Positions 19,374 to 28,870 of a stretch of 64,000 bases of DNA are shown in pieces (positions within the stretch are counted from its first letter, which is position 1; the number at the start of each line of letters is the position of its first letter). The translations under genes and the position numbers were made by a program. The notes below the pieces were generated by a model. That model had not been told where the DNA came from and made no database searches. It saw only the letters and a program-made list of their open reading frames with translations. Source of the stretch: UBA1422 sp963676385 (lineage in GTDB: Bacteria; Bacillota; Clostridia; Peptostreptococcales; Anaerovoracaceae); NCBI GenBank assembly GCA_963676385.2, contig CAXXMM010000014.1:580288-644287 (forward strand). Direction: 5' to 3'.

Positions 19374-20597
19374 CTATCCTTCAAATACTTTTGTCTGTAA
19401 GCAAATATCTAGTTTTGAAGCACACTGAAAGTAATAGTCTATTTCATTATAAGTAAGCATATCCGAAGAAATAAGACCTATCTGTTCATACCTATCCTCC
19501 ACAAACATTTTTGTGAACAAGGCGCCACCCTGACCGGTTAAATACATTTCAGCAGTGATTCCTGCTTTTTCATAAGATTCGACCAATCCTGGCGCAAACA
19601 CGTGGGTTTCTACTTTTACTTTTTTTCCGTTTTTTTCTCCATACGCCTCTACAACCATGCAACCCGAATCCGAGACAAGCCCCTCTTCAATTATTTCTTT
19701 GATTTCTTCTTTATATTTTGGTGCCGCAGGAATGTGGTTCAAAACCAAGTTGAAGGGTATTACCTGCTGACCATCGACTTTTTCTGGCTTTTGAGAAAGT
19801 AATCCGGCACGGAATAAAGGTTCAGAGAAAGAAACCCCCGCTCCTGCATATTTAAAATATATATTTTTTGCTCCCTTGAAATATTTGTCCGCATTCAATC
19901 CCATTTGAACAGGTTCATCATGTTCGTGTTCCACAAATTTAATTTCCTGATCCATGTAATCATATTTTCTATATTCCGGTCTGCTGAATGGTTTTGTATT
20001 GATAAGTTTCCCGTTTTCATAAGCATAGGGTTCTCCGGCCATATCTGTCAATGCAGTAATCGGTGACCACCAGAAGGGTTGGAAACGGTTAGCTTCAACT
20101 CCTTCCCAAACAAAATTGTATATAGAATCACAAGAATCCAATTCCTTAACAGCCATTCTTGCTGCGCAGCATATCAATCCCGGGGCCGAACCGGTTCCAA
20201 AAATTGCCAGCTTTCCTATTTTTTCAAAACGAGGTCCGTATTCATTATACATGATTTTGATCCCCTCTACCCAGTCATTATGAAATCCAAAAGGTGCTGC
20301 AAAGTCCTGATAATTTGTTTTCACGGAAAGAGCGGCATTTATTACATTCTGCCCAAACTGTAGTGGTAGGGCATTAACGATAAGGTCAACCCCACGCGCT
20401 ATTTTTTCGATATTTTCTTGCTTGGATGCATCAATTTGCATTCCTTTTCCCTTTTTTAGGATTTTTACAAGCTCATCTATTGCTTTTTTATCATAGTCTG
20501 CACAGATGATCTCCCCAACATTGGGTTCTTCATCCATGCGCTGTGCTACTGTTGAACCTTGGGCTCCAGCACCTAAAACCAGTATTTTTTTACTCAA
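19374..20597 (-). CDS. saccharopine-dehydrogenase-family oxidoreductase
   Basis: A 407-residue NAD(P)-dependent enzyme with the N-terminal Rossmann motif VLGAGAQGSTVAQRM and the family pattern DLIVNALPLQFGQNVINAAL, then GSAPGLICCAARM. This superfamily includes saccharopine dehydrogenase, lysine epsilon-dehydrogenase-like and carboxynorspermidine enzymes; the exact substrate is not decided here. The start codon is TTG (MSKKILVLG), supported by GAGGTG seven bases upstream. It is the first gene of a two-gene unit with the APC permease, and diverges from the AraC regulator that probably controls it. Confidence 0.85.
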   Translation of the reverse strand: MSKKILVLGAGAQGSTVAQRMDEEPNVGEIICADYDKKAIDELVKILKKGKGMQIDASKQENIEKIARGVDLIVNALPLQFGQNVINAALSVKTNYQDFAAPFGFHNDWVEGIKIMYNEYGPRFEKIGKLAIFGTGSAPGLICCAARMAVKELDSCDSIYNFVWEGVEANRFQPFWWSPITALTDMAGEPYAYENGKLINTKPFSRPEYRKYDYMDQEIKFVEHEHDEPVQMGLNADKYFKGAKNIYFKYAGAGVSFSEPLFRAGLLSQKPEKVDGQQVIPFNLVLNHIPAAPKYKEEIKEIIEEGLVSDSGCMVVEAYGEKNGKKVKVETHVFAPGLVESYEKAGITAEMYLTGQGGALFTKMFVEDRYEQIGLISSDMLTYNEIDYYFQCASKLDICLQTKVFEG

Positions 20598-20867
20598 AAC
20601 AATTCACCTCTTACTACAGATATAACCACTACAATACTTGTTTTGACTCCCTCCATATATCGGGTAATGTCAAACTACTATCATTTATTGTAGCCTCCAT
20701 GGGAAAAACAAAAATAGCAGAATTGCCATAAAAATTACCGTATTTTGCGGAAGGTTGACTTGGTGATTTGGGCGTAGCAATATCAATCATTTTTTTTTAG
20801 CAAGATTTATCTGCTTTTTCTTTTGAATCTTTGTGGTATTATTTCATATAAGGAGGTGCATCATATT

Positions 20868-22619
20868 ATGTTATTGGAATGTATTAACCATCATAGCAAT
20901 CTTCCCTTCCGCATTGCATTTACCAATATCGCTGAGGAAGACAATCATTATCACAAAGAAATGGAGATTATGTTCGTCTTGCGCGGAACAACCAATTGTA
21001 AGATTCATCATTGGAACTATTCCATGTTGGCAGGAGATGTTCTCATGGTGGATACCGAAGACCTCCATCGAATTTACAATTCATCGGATGATATGCTTAT
21101 GCTTACTATGCATATCGATCTGGAACATTTTACGGGAACATATCCTAACTTGGATTATATTATTTTTGCTCCTGAGGATTGTACTCAAGGTTCTGCGACA
21201 AAGCATCAAACTTTGAACAACAAAATGGCTTTTCTGAAAAGTCGCCTTGCAAAGATTATGTCGACTTTTATGGACAACAAAGATGATAGTGATTTGCTTA
21301 TGAAGGAAATCAATGAATTTGTCTTTATTCTAGTAAATCAGTTTCAAGGTTTTTTTGTTGAAGATATGCAGTTTAAGCTTGGTAACGATGATGCAAGCGA
21401 AATAGATCAAGCGCGGATATTGAGAATTGTCAAATATATTTACTTAAATTATGACAAGAAGATTACACTGGACGATCTTGCAGCCCTGGAATATTTAAGC
21501 ACCTATTATATCTCCCATCTAATCAAAAAAGTGACAGGGCTGAGTTTCCAAAATTTCCTCAACTATACTCGCATTGAATTTGCTGAAAAGCTGTTGATAG
21601 AGGGGAAACTATCCTTAACTCAAATCAGTGAATTTTGCGGTTTTTCTTCTCTTGCATATTTTGACAGATGCTTTAAAATATGGCATGGTATAACCCCGGC
21701 CCAATATCGTCACAAATTATGCCCCTGCCAACGTCGGTATGGGAAGGATTTTTCTCAAGAAGAAGCCATGACTCTCCTCCGCCATTATTGGGATGCCGGT
21801 TCGCCATATCAAAAAAATGACAGAATATCAAAGGCACCAGACCTCCTTTATATTCCTGTTAATGATTTATCTTCAACAGGCAAGAATTTTGGGAAGACTT
21901 TTTCTTTATGCCTATTCATAGATTCTGTGGAAGACCTTTTTCGTGTATCTCATTATGAAAAAGAATTGATTGGGCTTTGCCCTTCCCATATTTATGTTGG
22001 CCCTACTGCCCAAAAATGCATATCAAGTCGACAGGCAGTATTGGATATATTGCATGTTTTTCTCAGTTATGGGTGTTTGGTGGAGTTTGTGAATGAGTGC
22101 CCTTCTTTACCTGATATAAGCATTGATAATGTTGCAGAAGCCTTTGCCTATATGATGCATAAAAAAAATCCCTGTTTATCCATATTCGGCACGCAAAATT
22201 CACTTATTACACAAGATGGCCTCTTTACACCTTGGTACTATCTCCATGAGATTTTTTCCAAAATAAAAGGGAATGTCATCAGCCATGATAAACATTACAT
22301 GAAAATAAGAAATGAAGATATGCAGTGGATATTAGTATACCAGGAGACCAACAACTGTAGACTGAAGGCACATATTGATATTGGCGACGTATCGAAACGT
22401 TGTACCATAATAGAAAAAAGATTTTGCTCAAAAACCAGTTGTTACGAGGCTATCAACCAATTTGAGGAAGGCTCCATTGGGACGTGGGATTTCCAAGAAT
22501 ATATCAATCAATCTTCTGCCGGTATTTGCAAAATCAAATCATTATCGCCAGAAGAATCACCGACCTTTTGTCCGGAAATCGAACCCGGATCATTTGTGTG
22601 CTTTTGCGTCTGCTTTTAG
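20868..22619 (+). CDS. AraC-family regulator with cupin and C-terminal GH39-like domain
   Basis: A 583-residue regulator: an N-terminal cupin sensor (HYHKEMEIMFVLRG, then MLAGDVLMVDTEDLH), a central AraC double helix-turn-helix (about 195-290: ITLDDLAALEYLSTYYISHLIKK, then ISEFCGFSSLAYFDRCFK), and about 290 C-terminal residues. That tail resembles the degenerate glycosidase-like tail found in some AraC proteins. The ATG at 20868 has AGGAGGTG nine bases upstream. It faces the saccharopine-dehydrogenase/permease unit and probably regulates it. Its stop codon overlaps the convergent ABC-F stop by 4 bases. Confidence 0.85.
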   Translation: MLLECINHHSNLPFRIAFTNIAEEDNHYHKEMEIMFVLRGTTNCKIHHWNYSMLAGDVLMVDTEDLHRIYNSSDDMLMLTMHIDLEHFTGTYPNLDYIIFAPEDCTQGSATKHQTLNNKMAFLKSRLAKIMSTFMDNKDDSDLLMKEINEFVFILVNQFQGFFVEDMQFKLGNDDASEIDQARILRIVKYIYLNYDKKITLDDLAALEYLSTYYISHLIKKVTGLSFQNFLNYTRIEFAEKLLIEGKLSLTQISEFCGFSSLAYFDRCFKIWHGITPAQYRHKLCPCQRRYGKDFSQEEAMTLLRHYWDAGSPYQKNDRISKAPDLLYIPVNDLSSTGKNFGKTFSLCLFIDSVEDLFRVSHYEKELIGLCPSHIYVGPTAQKCISSRQAVLDILHVFLSYGCLVEFVNECPSLPDISIDNVAEAFAYMMHKKNPCLSIFGTQNSLITQDGLFTPWYYLHEIFSKIKGNVISHDKHYMKIRNEDMQWILVYQETNNCRLKAHIDIGDVSKRCTIIEKRFCSKTSCYEAINQFEEGSIGTWDFQEYINQSSAGICKIKSLSPEESPTFCPEIEPGSFVCFCVCF

Positions 22620-24403
22620 CGAAACAACTTTATAGCATCTATTTTTTCCGATAAATACAGCCATCGATTCATCTTGAGTTCTAGTGCCTTCTCTACCTCT
22701 TCCTTCTGGGCGGTGAGCTCTGAAAGTTTCATGTAATCGCTGGCCGCCTTTTGGATTTCCTCGGTGATGTCCCTCAAACGCTGCTCATCTTTGGCGATTT
22801 CCGATTCGATGTTTTTGAACTCATGTTGCTCAGAGAAGGATAATTTTAATTTGGGTTTGCTTCCCTCTTGGGTCCTTGGGGCTTTTTTGGTTGAGGCAGT
22901 CCTTTCCCGGCTTGGGCTTTTTGGGGAGGTCCTGCAAGCCAGATAATCGGAATAGCCGCCAAGACACGTTCGGATGGCGCCATTCTCACCAAATTCAAAG
23001 ATGGTATCCACCACTTTGTCCAGAAAATACCGATCATGAGACACCGCAATCACGGCTCCGTTAAACCGTTCTAAATAGTCTTCCAAGATGGCAAGCGTCT
23101 GGATATCCAAGTCGTTGGTAGGTTCATCCAGCAACAAAATATTAGGTGCCCCCATTAAAATCCCAAGCAAGTAAAGTCGTCTCCGCTCACCACCGGACAA
23201 TCGATTGATTTCTGTCCACTGCATATCAGGACTAAAAAGAAATCGCTCCAGCATTTGGGATGCGGTAATGGTACCTGACCCGGTTTCAATGACTTCCGCA
23301 ATCCCCCGAATATAATCAATCCCACGAAGGGACAAATCCATCTCTTCGCCGGTCTGGGAGAAATACCCTATTTTTACAGTTGACCCTACGATAATCTCGC
23401 CGCTATCCGGTGCCATCTTGCCGCTGATAATATTCAAAAGCGTTGACTTTCCGCTTCCGTTTTTGCCCACAACTCCAATTCTACCATTGCGAAGTAGGTT
23501 ATGGCTAAAATCATTGATAATGGTATGGTCTCCAAATTTTTTAGTGATATTTTTGATTTCCACCGTCTTTTTTCCTAGGCGAGAAGACAAAGAATCCATC
23601 TCCAGTTTCTCAGATTCTTCGGCTCCAATCTGCTCTTTTAAGGCCTCAAATCGCTGAATCCGACCTTTACTTTTTGTGGTTCTGGCCTGCGCCCCCCGAC
23701 GTATCCATGCCAGCTCTTTTTTGTAAAGGCTCTGTCGTTTCCTTTCGCTGGCAATTTCCATTTCTTCCCGTTGTTCTTTTAATTCAAGATATTTGGAATA
23801 ATTGCCGGGATATTCATACAGGCTGCCCTTTTCAATTTCCACAATTCGATTGGTGACCCGCTCCAAAAAGTAACGATCATGGGTGACCATAACGATGGCC
23901 CCTGTATATTTCTTCAGATAGCTTTCCAGCCACTCTATCATCTCGTTGTCAAGATGGTTGGTAGGCTCATCCAAAATCAACACGTCGCAAGGATGGAGCA
24001 ATGCACTGGCAATGGCTACCCGTTTTTTTTGCCCGCCGGACAACAAACCCATGGATTTGTTAAATTCCGTGAACCCCAGTTTCGTCAGAATCCTTTTCGC
24101 CTCATAGGATTTGCTTTCGGCAAGTTCGGGGGAAATCCCGTGAAACACCTGCTCCAGGATCGTCAGTCCCTTCTGAAAAACCGGATTTTGAGGCAAAAAT
24201 TCAATCCTCAGATTCTGGTTCTTAATCAGATTGCCCGAATCGGGTTCTTCCTGGCCTGCAAGAATTTTGAGAAATGTTGATTTTCCCGTTCCGTTGATGC
24301 CGATGACCCCGATTTTGTCGCCTTCATTGATGTAGATTGTAATATTGGAAAGCAAGGGTTTTTCTGTATAACTTTTGCTTATGTTTTCTGCAGTGAGCAG
24401 CAT
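22616..24403 (-). CDS. ABC-F ATPase (Uup-like)
   Basis: A 595-residue soluble protein with two ABC cassettes and no membrane part: Walker A GINGTGKST and GKNGSGKST, signature LSGGQKKR and LSGGERRR, Walker B LILDEPTNHLD and LLLDEPTNDLD, a linker between them, and a C-terminal charged coiled coil (about 520-595). This layout fits the Uup group of ribosome- or DNA-associated ABC-F proteins rather than an exporter. Start chosen at ATG 24403 with AGGAG upstream; the open frame extends 17 codons more. Antibiotic-resistance ABC-F is less likely because of the C-terminal coil. Confidence 0.9.
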   Translation of the reverse strand: MLLTAENISKSYTEKPLLSNITIYINEGDKIGVIGINGTGKSTFLKILAGQEEPDSGNLIKNQNLRIEFLPQNPVFQKGLTILEQVFHGISPELAESKSYEAKRILTKLGFTEFNKSMGLLSGGQKKRVAIASALLHPCDVLILDEPTNHLDNEMIEWLESYLKKYTGAIVMVTHDRYFLERVTNRIVEIEKGSLYEYPGNYSKYLELKEQREEMEIASERKRQSLYKKELAWIRRGAQARTTKSKGRIQRFEALKEQIGAEESEKLEMDSLSSRLGKKTVEIKNITKKFGDHTIINDFSHNLLRNGRIGVVGKNGSGKSTLLNIISGKMAPDSGEIIVGSTVKIGYFSQTGEEMDLSLRGIDYIRGIAEVIETGSGTITASQMLERFLFSPDMQWTEINRLSGGERRRLYLLGILMGAPNILLLDEPTNDLDIQTLAILEDYLERFNGAVIAVSHDRYFLDKVVDTIFEFGENGAIRTCLGGYSDYLACRTSPKSPSRERTASTKKAPRTQEGSKPKLKLSFSEQHEFKNIESEIAKDEQRLRDITEEIQKAASDYMKLSELTAQKEEVEKALELKMNRWLYLSEKIDAIKLFR

Positions 24404-24485
24404 GTTTGTCTCCTGTTCTGTGGGAATATTATTCACACTCCATCTTGTCGTCATTTTATCATAGTGGTGAGGGATATAGGTAAAA

Positions 24486-25271
24486 TTAAAAAAAATTACT
24501 CATGTTGTTTGTACGTGAGTAATTGCCATATATGAAGTCTATGAAAAATACAATTTCTTCCCGAAGCATATAATGGGGCATTAACATGCCTCCGCCCTTC
24601 CCCCCAATGCCGTAGATTTTAGCATCTGTAAATCTTGACAAAATAAATTCAGAGCGGAAGACGTGAAATCCACTGGTAACCACCACCACTGTGTCTGGCG
24701 CCGAGTCTATTTTTTTCAGAGAGAACTTTAGATTTTCAACTGTTGTTTTGGCTTTTGTCTCGGTCTTGATTCTATCACGATTGATGCCCATATCAATCAA
24801 TTGATTGGCAATGCAAGCCCCTTCACTGATTTTGTCTCCGACTCCTTGACCTCCGGAACAAACAACTTTTGTGTCAGGATTATTTATTAAATATTCATAT
24901 GCTACCTGGATACGATTTTCCAATATTTCCGAAGGCTGGTCTTTGTTGACGGCAGCCCCCAATACAATCATCACGTCACAATTGGCCGGCGCCGTAGATT
25001 CCGAATCCCGTAAAATGCAAACAAAAAAGATGACTGTGACCATGACCCCTGCAACAAAAACAGCGTCAAAAACGGTTGTCAAAACACGAGTCCATTTTTT
25101 ACTTTTGGAAAATCGTATTTTGACCAACACAAACATCAAAATGGCACAACCCAGAATCAACCAAATAACAAGAAAAGAAACCTGCCCAAATCTGATGTAG
25201 CATATGAAATAGTACACCAGACAGGCAAGGCCTATTAGAAACTCAATTATCATGAAGGTTTTTCGAAACAT
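24486..25271 (-). CDS. YdcF/DUF218-family membrane protein
   Basis: A 261-residue protein: about three to four membrane helices in the first 90 residues, then a DUF218 (YdcF, SanA/ElyC-like) domain with CDVMIVLGAAVNKDQPSEILENRIQVAYEYL, VVCSGGQGVGD and TKAKTTVENL. Members act in envelope precursor handling or bind S-adenosylmethionine-like ligands; the role here is unknown. The end of the gene forms part of a terminator hairpin. Confidence 0.88.
   Translation of the reverse strand: MFRKTFMIIEFLIGLACLVYYFICYIRFGQVSFLVIWLILGCAILMFVLVKIRFSKSKKWTRVLTTVFDAVFVAGVMVTVIFFVCILRDSESTAPANCDVMIVLGAAVNKDQPSEILENRIQVAYEYLINNPDTKVVCSGGQGVGDKISEGACIANQLIDMGINRDRIKTETKAKTTVENLKFSLKKIDSAPDTVVVVTSGFHVFRSEFILSRFTDAKIYGIGGKGGGMLMPHYMLREEIVFFIDFIYGNYSRTNNMSNFF
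24487..24524 (-). terminator. terminator overlapping the YdcF gene 3' end
   Basis: A 9-bp stem (arms 24516-24524 and 24494-24502) with a 13-base loop is followed by a run of T residues on the minus strand. The hairpin and T-run encode the last codons (NYS...SNFF) and the stop of the DUF218 gene, so the terminator is inside the coding region. Confidence 0.8.
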
Positions 25272-25317
25272 TTGGTTCCTTTGTAAAGTGGTTTGCTCGT
25301 CAGGAAAACACCTACCC

Positions 25318-25962
25318 TTATTGTATGGTGGAGTGGCTGTAAATGAAAAATTCTTCCTGGCTTGGCTGGTATTGTTTCTCCAGATTATCCAAGGTCTGCT
25401 CGAAGCGTTCTGCTTCTTCTACATCAATCTCCATCACACTACTTTGATGGTACATCCATTTTCTTCCGTCCAAAACCCCGGGTTTCAGTTCTTTTACCAG
25501 CATTGCCGTGGGATAGATTTCATTTTCAAGGCAGACATTGTACTTTTGACAGCTTTTAAAACCCCGTCTCACATAGTTCCCCGGGGTTCCAAATATAACA
25601 ATGACATCATAGCCTAGGGCCGCCGCCCTTTCAAAGGAATCCTCCATAAGTTGTTTCCCATATCCCAGTCTCTGGTATTCCGGCAAGATACAAACCGGTC
25701 CAAAAGTAAGGATTTCTTTTTCTCCCCCGGCTTCATCCACTAGTTTAGCTTTGGTATACATGATATTTCCAACAATCTGACCATCCACTTCAATGACCAG
25801 ATCCAACGTTGGCAAAAAATCCTCGTGGGATCGCATCACATGCACTAAATAGTGTTCGTTGCATCCGGGAATATATAAATTCCAAAAGGATTTTCTTGTG
25901 ATTTCTTCAACTATCTTAAAATCCGTTTCTTCTTCATTTCTAATATTAATGATTTTTTTCAT
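25318..25962 (-). CDS. GNAT N-acetyltransferase
   Basis: A 214-residue acetyltransferase. ILTFGPVCILPEYQRLGYGKQLMEDSFERAAALGYD contains the acetyl-CoA binding QRxGxG loop; VIVIFGTPGNYVRRGFKSC follows. The C-terminal extension of about 40 residues, YQPSQEEFFIYS, is seen in a clostridial subgroup. The substrate is not predictable. It ends about 45 bases before the YdcF gene and follows the DUF3795 gene by 4 bases. Confidence 0.85.
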   Translation of the reverse strand: MKKIINIRNEEETDFKIVEEITRKSFWNLYIPGCNEHYLVHVMRSHEDFLPTLDLVIEVDGQIVGNIMYTKAKLVDEAGGEKEILTFGPVCILPEYQRLGYGKQLMEDSFERAAALGYDVIVIFGTPGNYVRRGFKSCQKYNVCLENEIYPTAMLVKELKPGVLDGRKWMYHQSSVMEIDVEEAERFEQTLDNLEKQYQPSQEEFFIYSHSTIQ

Positions 25963-25966
25963 TTTG

Positions 25967-26413
25967 TTATTCCTCGTTCCATCGATATTTTTTATTCTGA
26001 ATCAGGGTATCCATGTCACAGCTTAAACAGAGTCCATTGTGGCAACAAATTGTCCCACCGCAGCCAGCACATTTCCATTTTTCTGATTCTCTCTCCAAAA
26101 ATCCTTCCATGCCATTTTCTTTGATGAAATTAAGATTTTCAATCATACTCATGTGATATTTTGTACGGTATCGCTTATCCAGAGATTTTAAACGTTTACA
26201 GGGGTACTCTTTGCATTCAAAACAAAATCGGAGTTTTCCCTGCCCAAGAAGTTGACACCGATCCCCCATGTGGGTGCAATTTTTGCCTCTGAGAATACAT
26301 CCGGGGCAATAGGACCGATGAAATCCACGTTTGTTTAGATCCTTTTCTTTAAATTGGTATGCAATGCATAAACTACAATTCATACCACATGGGGCAATCA
26401 TGTTTTCATTCAT
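25967..26413 (-). CDS. DUF3795 cysteine-rich protein
   Basis: A 148-residue protein with the DUF3795 arrangement of paired cysteines: APCGMNCSLC, CPGC, CFECKEYPC, CAGCGG and CCHNGLC. These suggest bound zinc or an iron-sulfur cluster. Function unknown. The ATG at 26413 has GGAGG upstream; an ATG five codons earlier is less likely. It overlaps the preceding short gene by a few bases, so translation may be coupled. Confidence 0.85.
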   Translation of the reverse strand: MNENMIAPCGMNCSLCIAYQFKEKDLNKRGFHRSYCPGCILRGKNCTHMGDRCQLLGQGKLRFCFECKEYPCKRLKSLDKRYRTKYHMSMIENLNFIKENGMEGFLERESEKWKCAGCGGTICCHNGLCLSCDMDTLIQNKKYRWNEE

Positions 26414-26543
26414 CCGAATTACCTCCACTATGGTTCTGCTCTTGAATCAACGCCTCCAACCCAACCAGCAATTCACTGTTTCTAGGCACAAGAATGACGT
26501 TCTTGCTTTTTATTCTTTTTTGAGCCTCATCAAGCCAATTCAT
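26406..26543 (-). CDS. short truncated protein, putative-immunity-like
   Basis: A 45-residue open frame beginning MNWLDEAQKRIKSKNVILVPRNSELL, preceded by AAAGGG. The opening looks like the start of a family of longer (about 130-180 residue) proteins annotated as putative immunity proteins, whose next segment (an NHRT-type continuation) is missing here; the frame ends NHSGGNSDE inside the start of the DUF3795 gene. It is probably a deletion remnant. Length and family assignment are uncertain. Confidence 0.4.
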   Translation of the reverse strand: MNWLDEAQKRIKSKNVILVPRNSELLVGLEALIQEQNHSGGNSDE

Positions 26544-26547
26544 ATAT

Positions 26548-27009
26548 TCATTTCCCTTTCTTGAATTCAACAAGCGTATCAACCGCATCAAACATTTCAT
26601 CGGAATGTAAGTTAAAAACAATGGGAAAAAACTTTAACTTCCCCATTTGATTTGAATCCACAATCATTTGTTTCAGTTTGTGGTCAATGAGAAGGTCAAG
26701 TATGGCTCCACGGGACTTCTCCGGTACATAGATATTGACCCTAAAAAATCCATCCCAAACGGACAACCAAAATACGGTTACTTCATTTTGACCGCCGCGA
26801 ATCCCTACCCACTTGTAAAGGCCTTTTGCAAGCCACGCCTTTCCATCAGTGTAGTAGCGCCATTCCAACTGAACCTCATGGTTCTCAAGGCGACTGACAA
26901 ACTGAACATAGGCGGCGTAGGCCTCTCCCAGCGCTTCCGAGATAACCTCTTTTGTGGGTTGTACGTTGGAATCCCTAAGTAATTGGTGCTTCTCAATCAT
27001 ATTCTTCAA
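26548..27009 (-). CDS. DUF3788 protein
   Basis: A 153-residue protein matching DUF3788: LEWRYYTDGKAWLAKGLYKW, TVFWLSVWDGFFRVNIYVPEK, and a C-terminal acidic segment. The family is small, cytosolic and uncharacterised. The annotated start is TTG, which has AGGAGG about 12 bases upstream; an ATG three codons later (position 27000) is the alternative. Confidence 0.82.
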   Translation of the reverse strand: MKNMIEKHQLLRDSNVQPTKEVISEALGEAYAAYVQFVSRLENHEVQLEWRYYTDGKAWLAKGLYKWVGIRGGQNEVTVFWLSVWDGFFRVNIYVPEKSRGAILDLLIDHKLKQMIVDSNQMGKLKFFPIVFNLHSDEMFDAVDTLVEFKKGK

Positions 27010-27065
27010 CTTCAGTTATGTCCTCCTCTACAATTATATCAAAAACGCAATACCTTTTTTAAATT

Positions 27066-27767
27066 TCATTTCGTTATATGGAACATTTGCTTTTTTTCTG
27101 TGTGATCCCAGTCTCTGTCCTCACACCAATAAACAATGTTATCTGTGACATCAAAAACCATTGATACAACAGTGGGGCATACTGTCTGGGCTGTCTCTTT
27201 TAGTATTTCAAAACAATCCGAAATGCCAAAGTCCTCTTTGGCTTCTTCTAACATTTGAATCGCCTTGTTGTATCTATCCCACCCCATCCAAGGATGTTTT
27301 TCAGTATCCCCTTTGAATGGGGAAAAGTTTGTCAGAACAGAATATGCAGGCTTTGGTATATATTGATAGCCTTGCCCGGGAATGATTTGAAGCACATTGC
27401 CTTCTTTATCCGACAACTGAGATTGAAAGGTAACACCTGGCACGCTGGAAATATTGTTGTGCGCTGCAATCTCTTTCACCTCTTCAAGGGTCTTTTTTCC
27501 CAAAAGCAAATCAATATCCAGCATAATAATGTTATGGGCATCTGCACTGACAGGATCGCTTCTCTTATCATATGGCCAGCAAGTAGGCATGGCTACAAAG
27601 TCGCCTCTCTCATTTGCACCAAAAAGAGGAAGCCATCCCTCTATTTTATCAAGGACGGCAATATAAACCCTGCTGTCTTCCGCCACAACCTTGTATTTCA
27701 TGTCCAAAATATCAAGATTCCAGCCGATAATGGTCTTGTTACGATTTGATACAATCCCTGTACACAT
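27066..27767 (-). CDS. choloylglycine-hydrolase-like Ntn hydrolase
   Basis: A 233-residue protein whose second residue is the cysteine nucleophile of the Ntn fold (MCTGIVSNRNKTIIGWNLDI). GWLPLFGANERGDFVAMPTC and a late VCPTVVSMVFDV strand follow. It is shorter than bile-salt hydrolases (about 320) and closer to the small linear-amide C-N hydrolases. A bile-salt role should not be assumed. Autocatalytic removal of Met would expose Cys2. It stands alone between small genes, with GGAG before the ATG. Confidence 0.8.
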   Translation of the reverse strand: MCTGIVSNRNKTIIGWNLDILDMKYKVVAEDSRVYIAVLDKIEGWLPLFGANERGDFVAMPTCWPYDKRSDPVSADAHNIIMLDIDLLLGKKTLEEVKEIAAHNNISSVPGVTFQSQLSDKEGNVLQIIPGQGYQYIPKPAYSVLTNFSPFKGDTEKHPWMGWDRYNKAIQMLEEAKEDFGISDCFEILKETAQTVCPTVVSMVFDVTDNIVYWCEDRDWDHTEKKQMFHITK

Positions 27768-27904
27768 AATGTTCTCCTACATCCAAATCCTTATTGATTT
27801 AAAGTTGCATGATTCTATATTCTTGTCTGTGATTAGCATAGCGTTCCTTTCCCATGTTAAGCGTTTGGCATCAGCGAATCAAAGATTCATATGCAAAAAA
27901 TGCG

Positions 27905-28675
27905 TTACAGTTTCCTTGCCTTTATGCAGAAAGTTATGGGGAACATCTTTGCCTTTTTCATTTTATCGCTGAGTTCATCTGTTGTTTCCATGGTTTCTTC
28001 ATCCGTCTCTTCAACCATTTCTTCAACAACAAATCCGGCTTGTGCCAGGGCATTGATATAAGTTGACATTTTTCGATTGCACAAAATGATTTCACTTCCA
28101 TCGGCAGGCATCGTAAAGTACGCTTCATCAAAATAGTTGTTATTAAAAATCAAGGTGTTCTTTTCCACCACATCTTTTCGTTCTTCGCGGGACCAAGCCA
28201 CGCAATAATTCAATGGGTGATGCCAACTGAAAATAAAAATGCCGTCTTTCACCAAATATGTTGCAATTTTTTTGAAAGTTTCCTGCAGGTCTGTTGACCA
28301 GCCAATTCCATAAATCGAGTAAACAAAATCGAAATAATTGGTTGGAATATCCGATTCTGCCTCCATGGAGTCACAAATTAGCTTTGCCGTGTATCCATTT
28401 TTTTGTAAATATGCGTCTGCATTGTTGATTTGCTTCTGTGAAAAATCCACACCCCATAGTTCAGCGGCGCCTCTATCTCCGTGGTATTTTAAGGAGTGGC
28501 CACTGCCGCAACAGATTTCCAATAATTTTTTGCCGGAAACATCTCCAAATAAATGCAACTCCTCCTCTGTCACAAAGTGGATTCCATAGGTCGGCAGCGT
28601 TGTCGCTCCAAACCATAAGTCTGCATTTGAATCCCAATATTTTTTATTGGTGTTTCGTATTTCATCCCTATCCAT
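27905..28675 (-). CDS. class I SAM-dependent methyltransferase
   Basis: A 256-residue protein with the SAM-binding motif LLEICCGSGHSLKYHGDRG, followed by LWGVDFSQKQINNA, DFVYSIYGIGW and FIFSWHHPLNYC. It is a generic Methyltransf_11-type enzyme; the substrate is unknown. The start at ATG 28675 follows a clear GGATG-like site; four codons upstream there is another ATG. Alone in its transcription unit. Confidence 0.85.
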   Translation of the reverse strand: MDRDEIRNTNKKYWDSNADLWFGATTLPTYGIHFVTEEELHLFGDVSGKKLLEICCGSGHSLKYHGDRGAAELWGVDFSQKQINNADAYLQKNGYTAKLICDSMEAESDIPTNYFDFVYSIYGIGWSTDLQETFKKIATYLVKDGIFIFSWHHPLNYCVAWSREERKDVVEKNTLIFNNNYFDEAYFTMPADGSEIILCNRKMSTYINALAQAGFVVEEMVEETDEETMETTDELSDKMKKAKMFPITFCIKARKL

Positions 28676-28793
28676 AAAGTATAACATCCTCTCGTTTTAC
28701 AAACTGAAATGAGCGACAAAGGCCTATGCCTATTGTATCATTATTGCTCTTTGGAGGAAAGTAATATGGAATTCGATTCATATCATCACCCAC

Positions 28794-28846
28794 AAAAAAA
28801 AACGGCTCATCAGATGCGATTTGAAAAATCAAACTGATGAGTCGCC
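28794..28846 (-). terminator. terminator after the HAAAP permease gene
   Basis: Minus strand: 8-bp stem (arms 28834-28841 and 28806-28813), extended by partial pairing on the outside, followed by a run of ten T residues (28794-28802). It is 25 bases after the stop of the permease gene. Confidence 0.85.
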
Positions 28847-28870
28847 AATTTGGTGTCGAATGAAACCAAG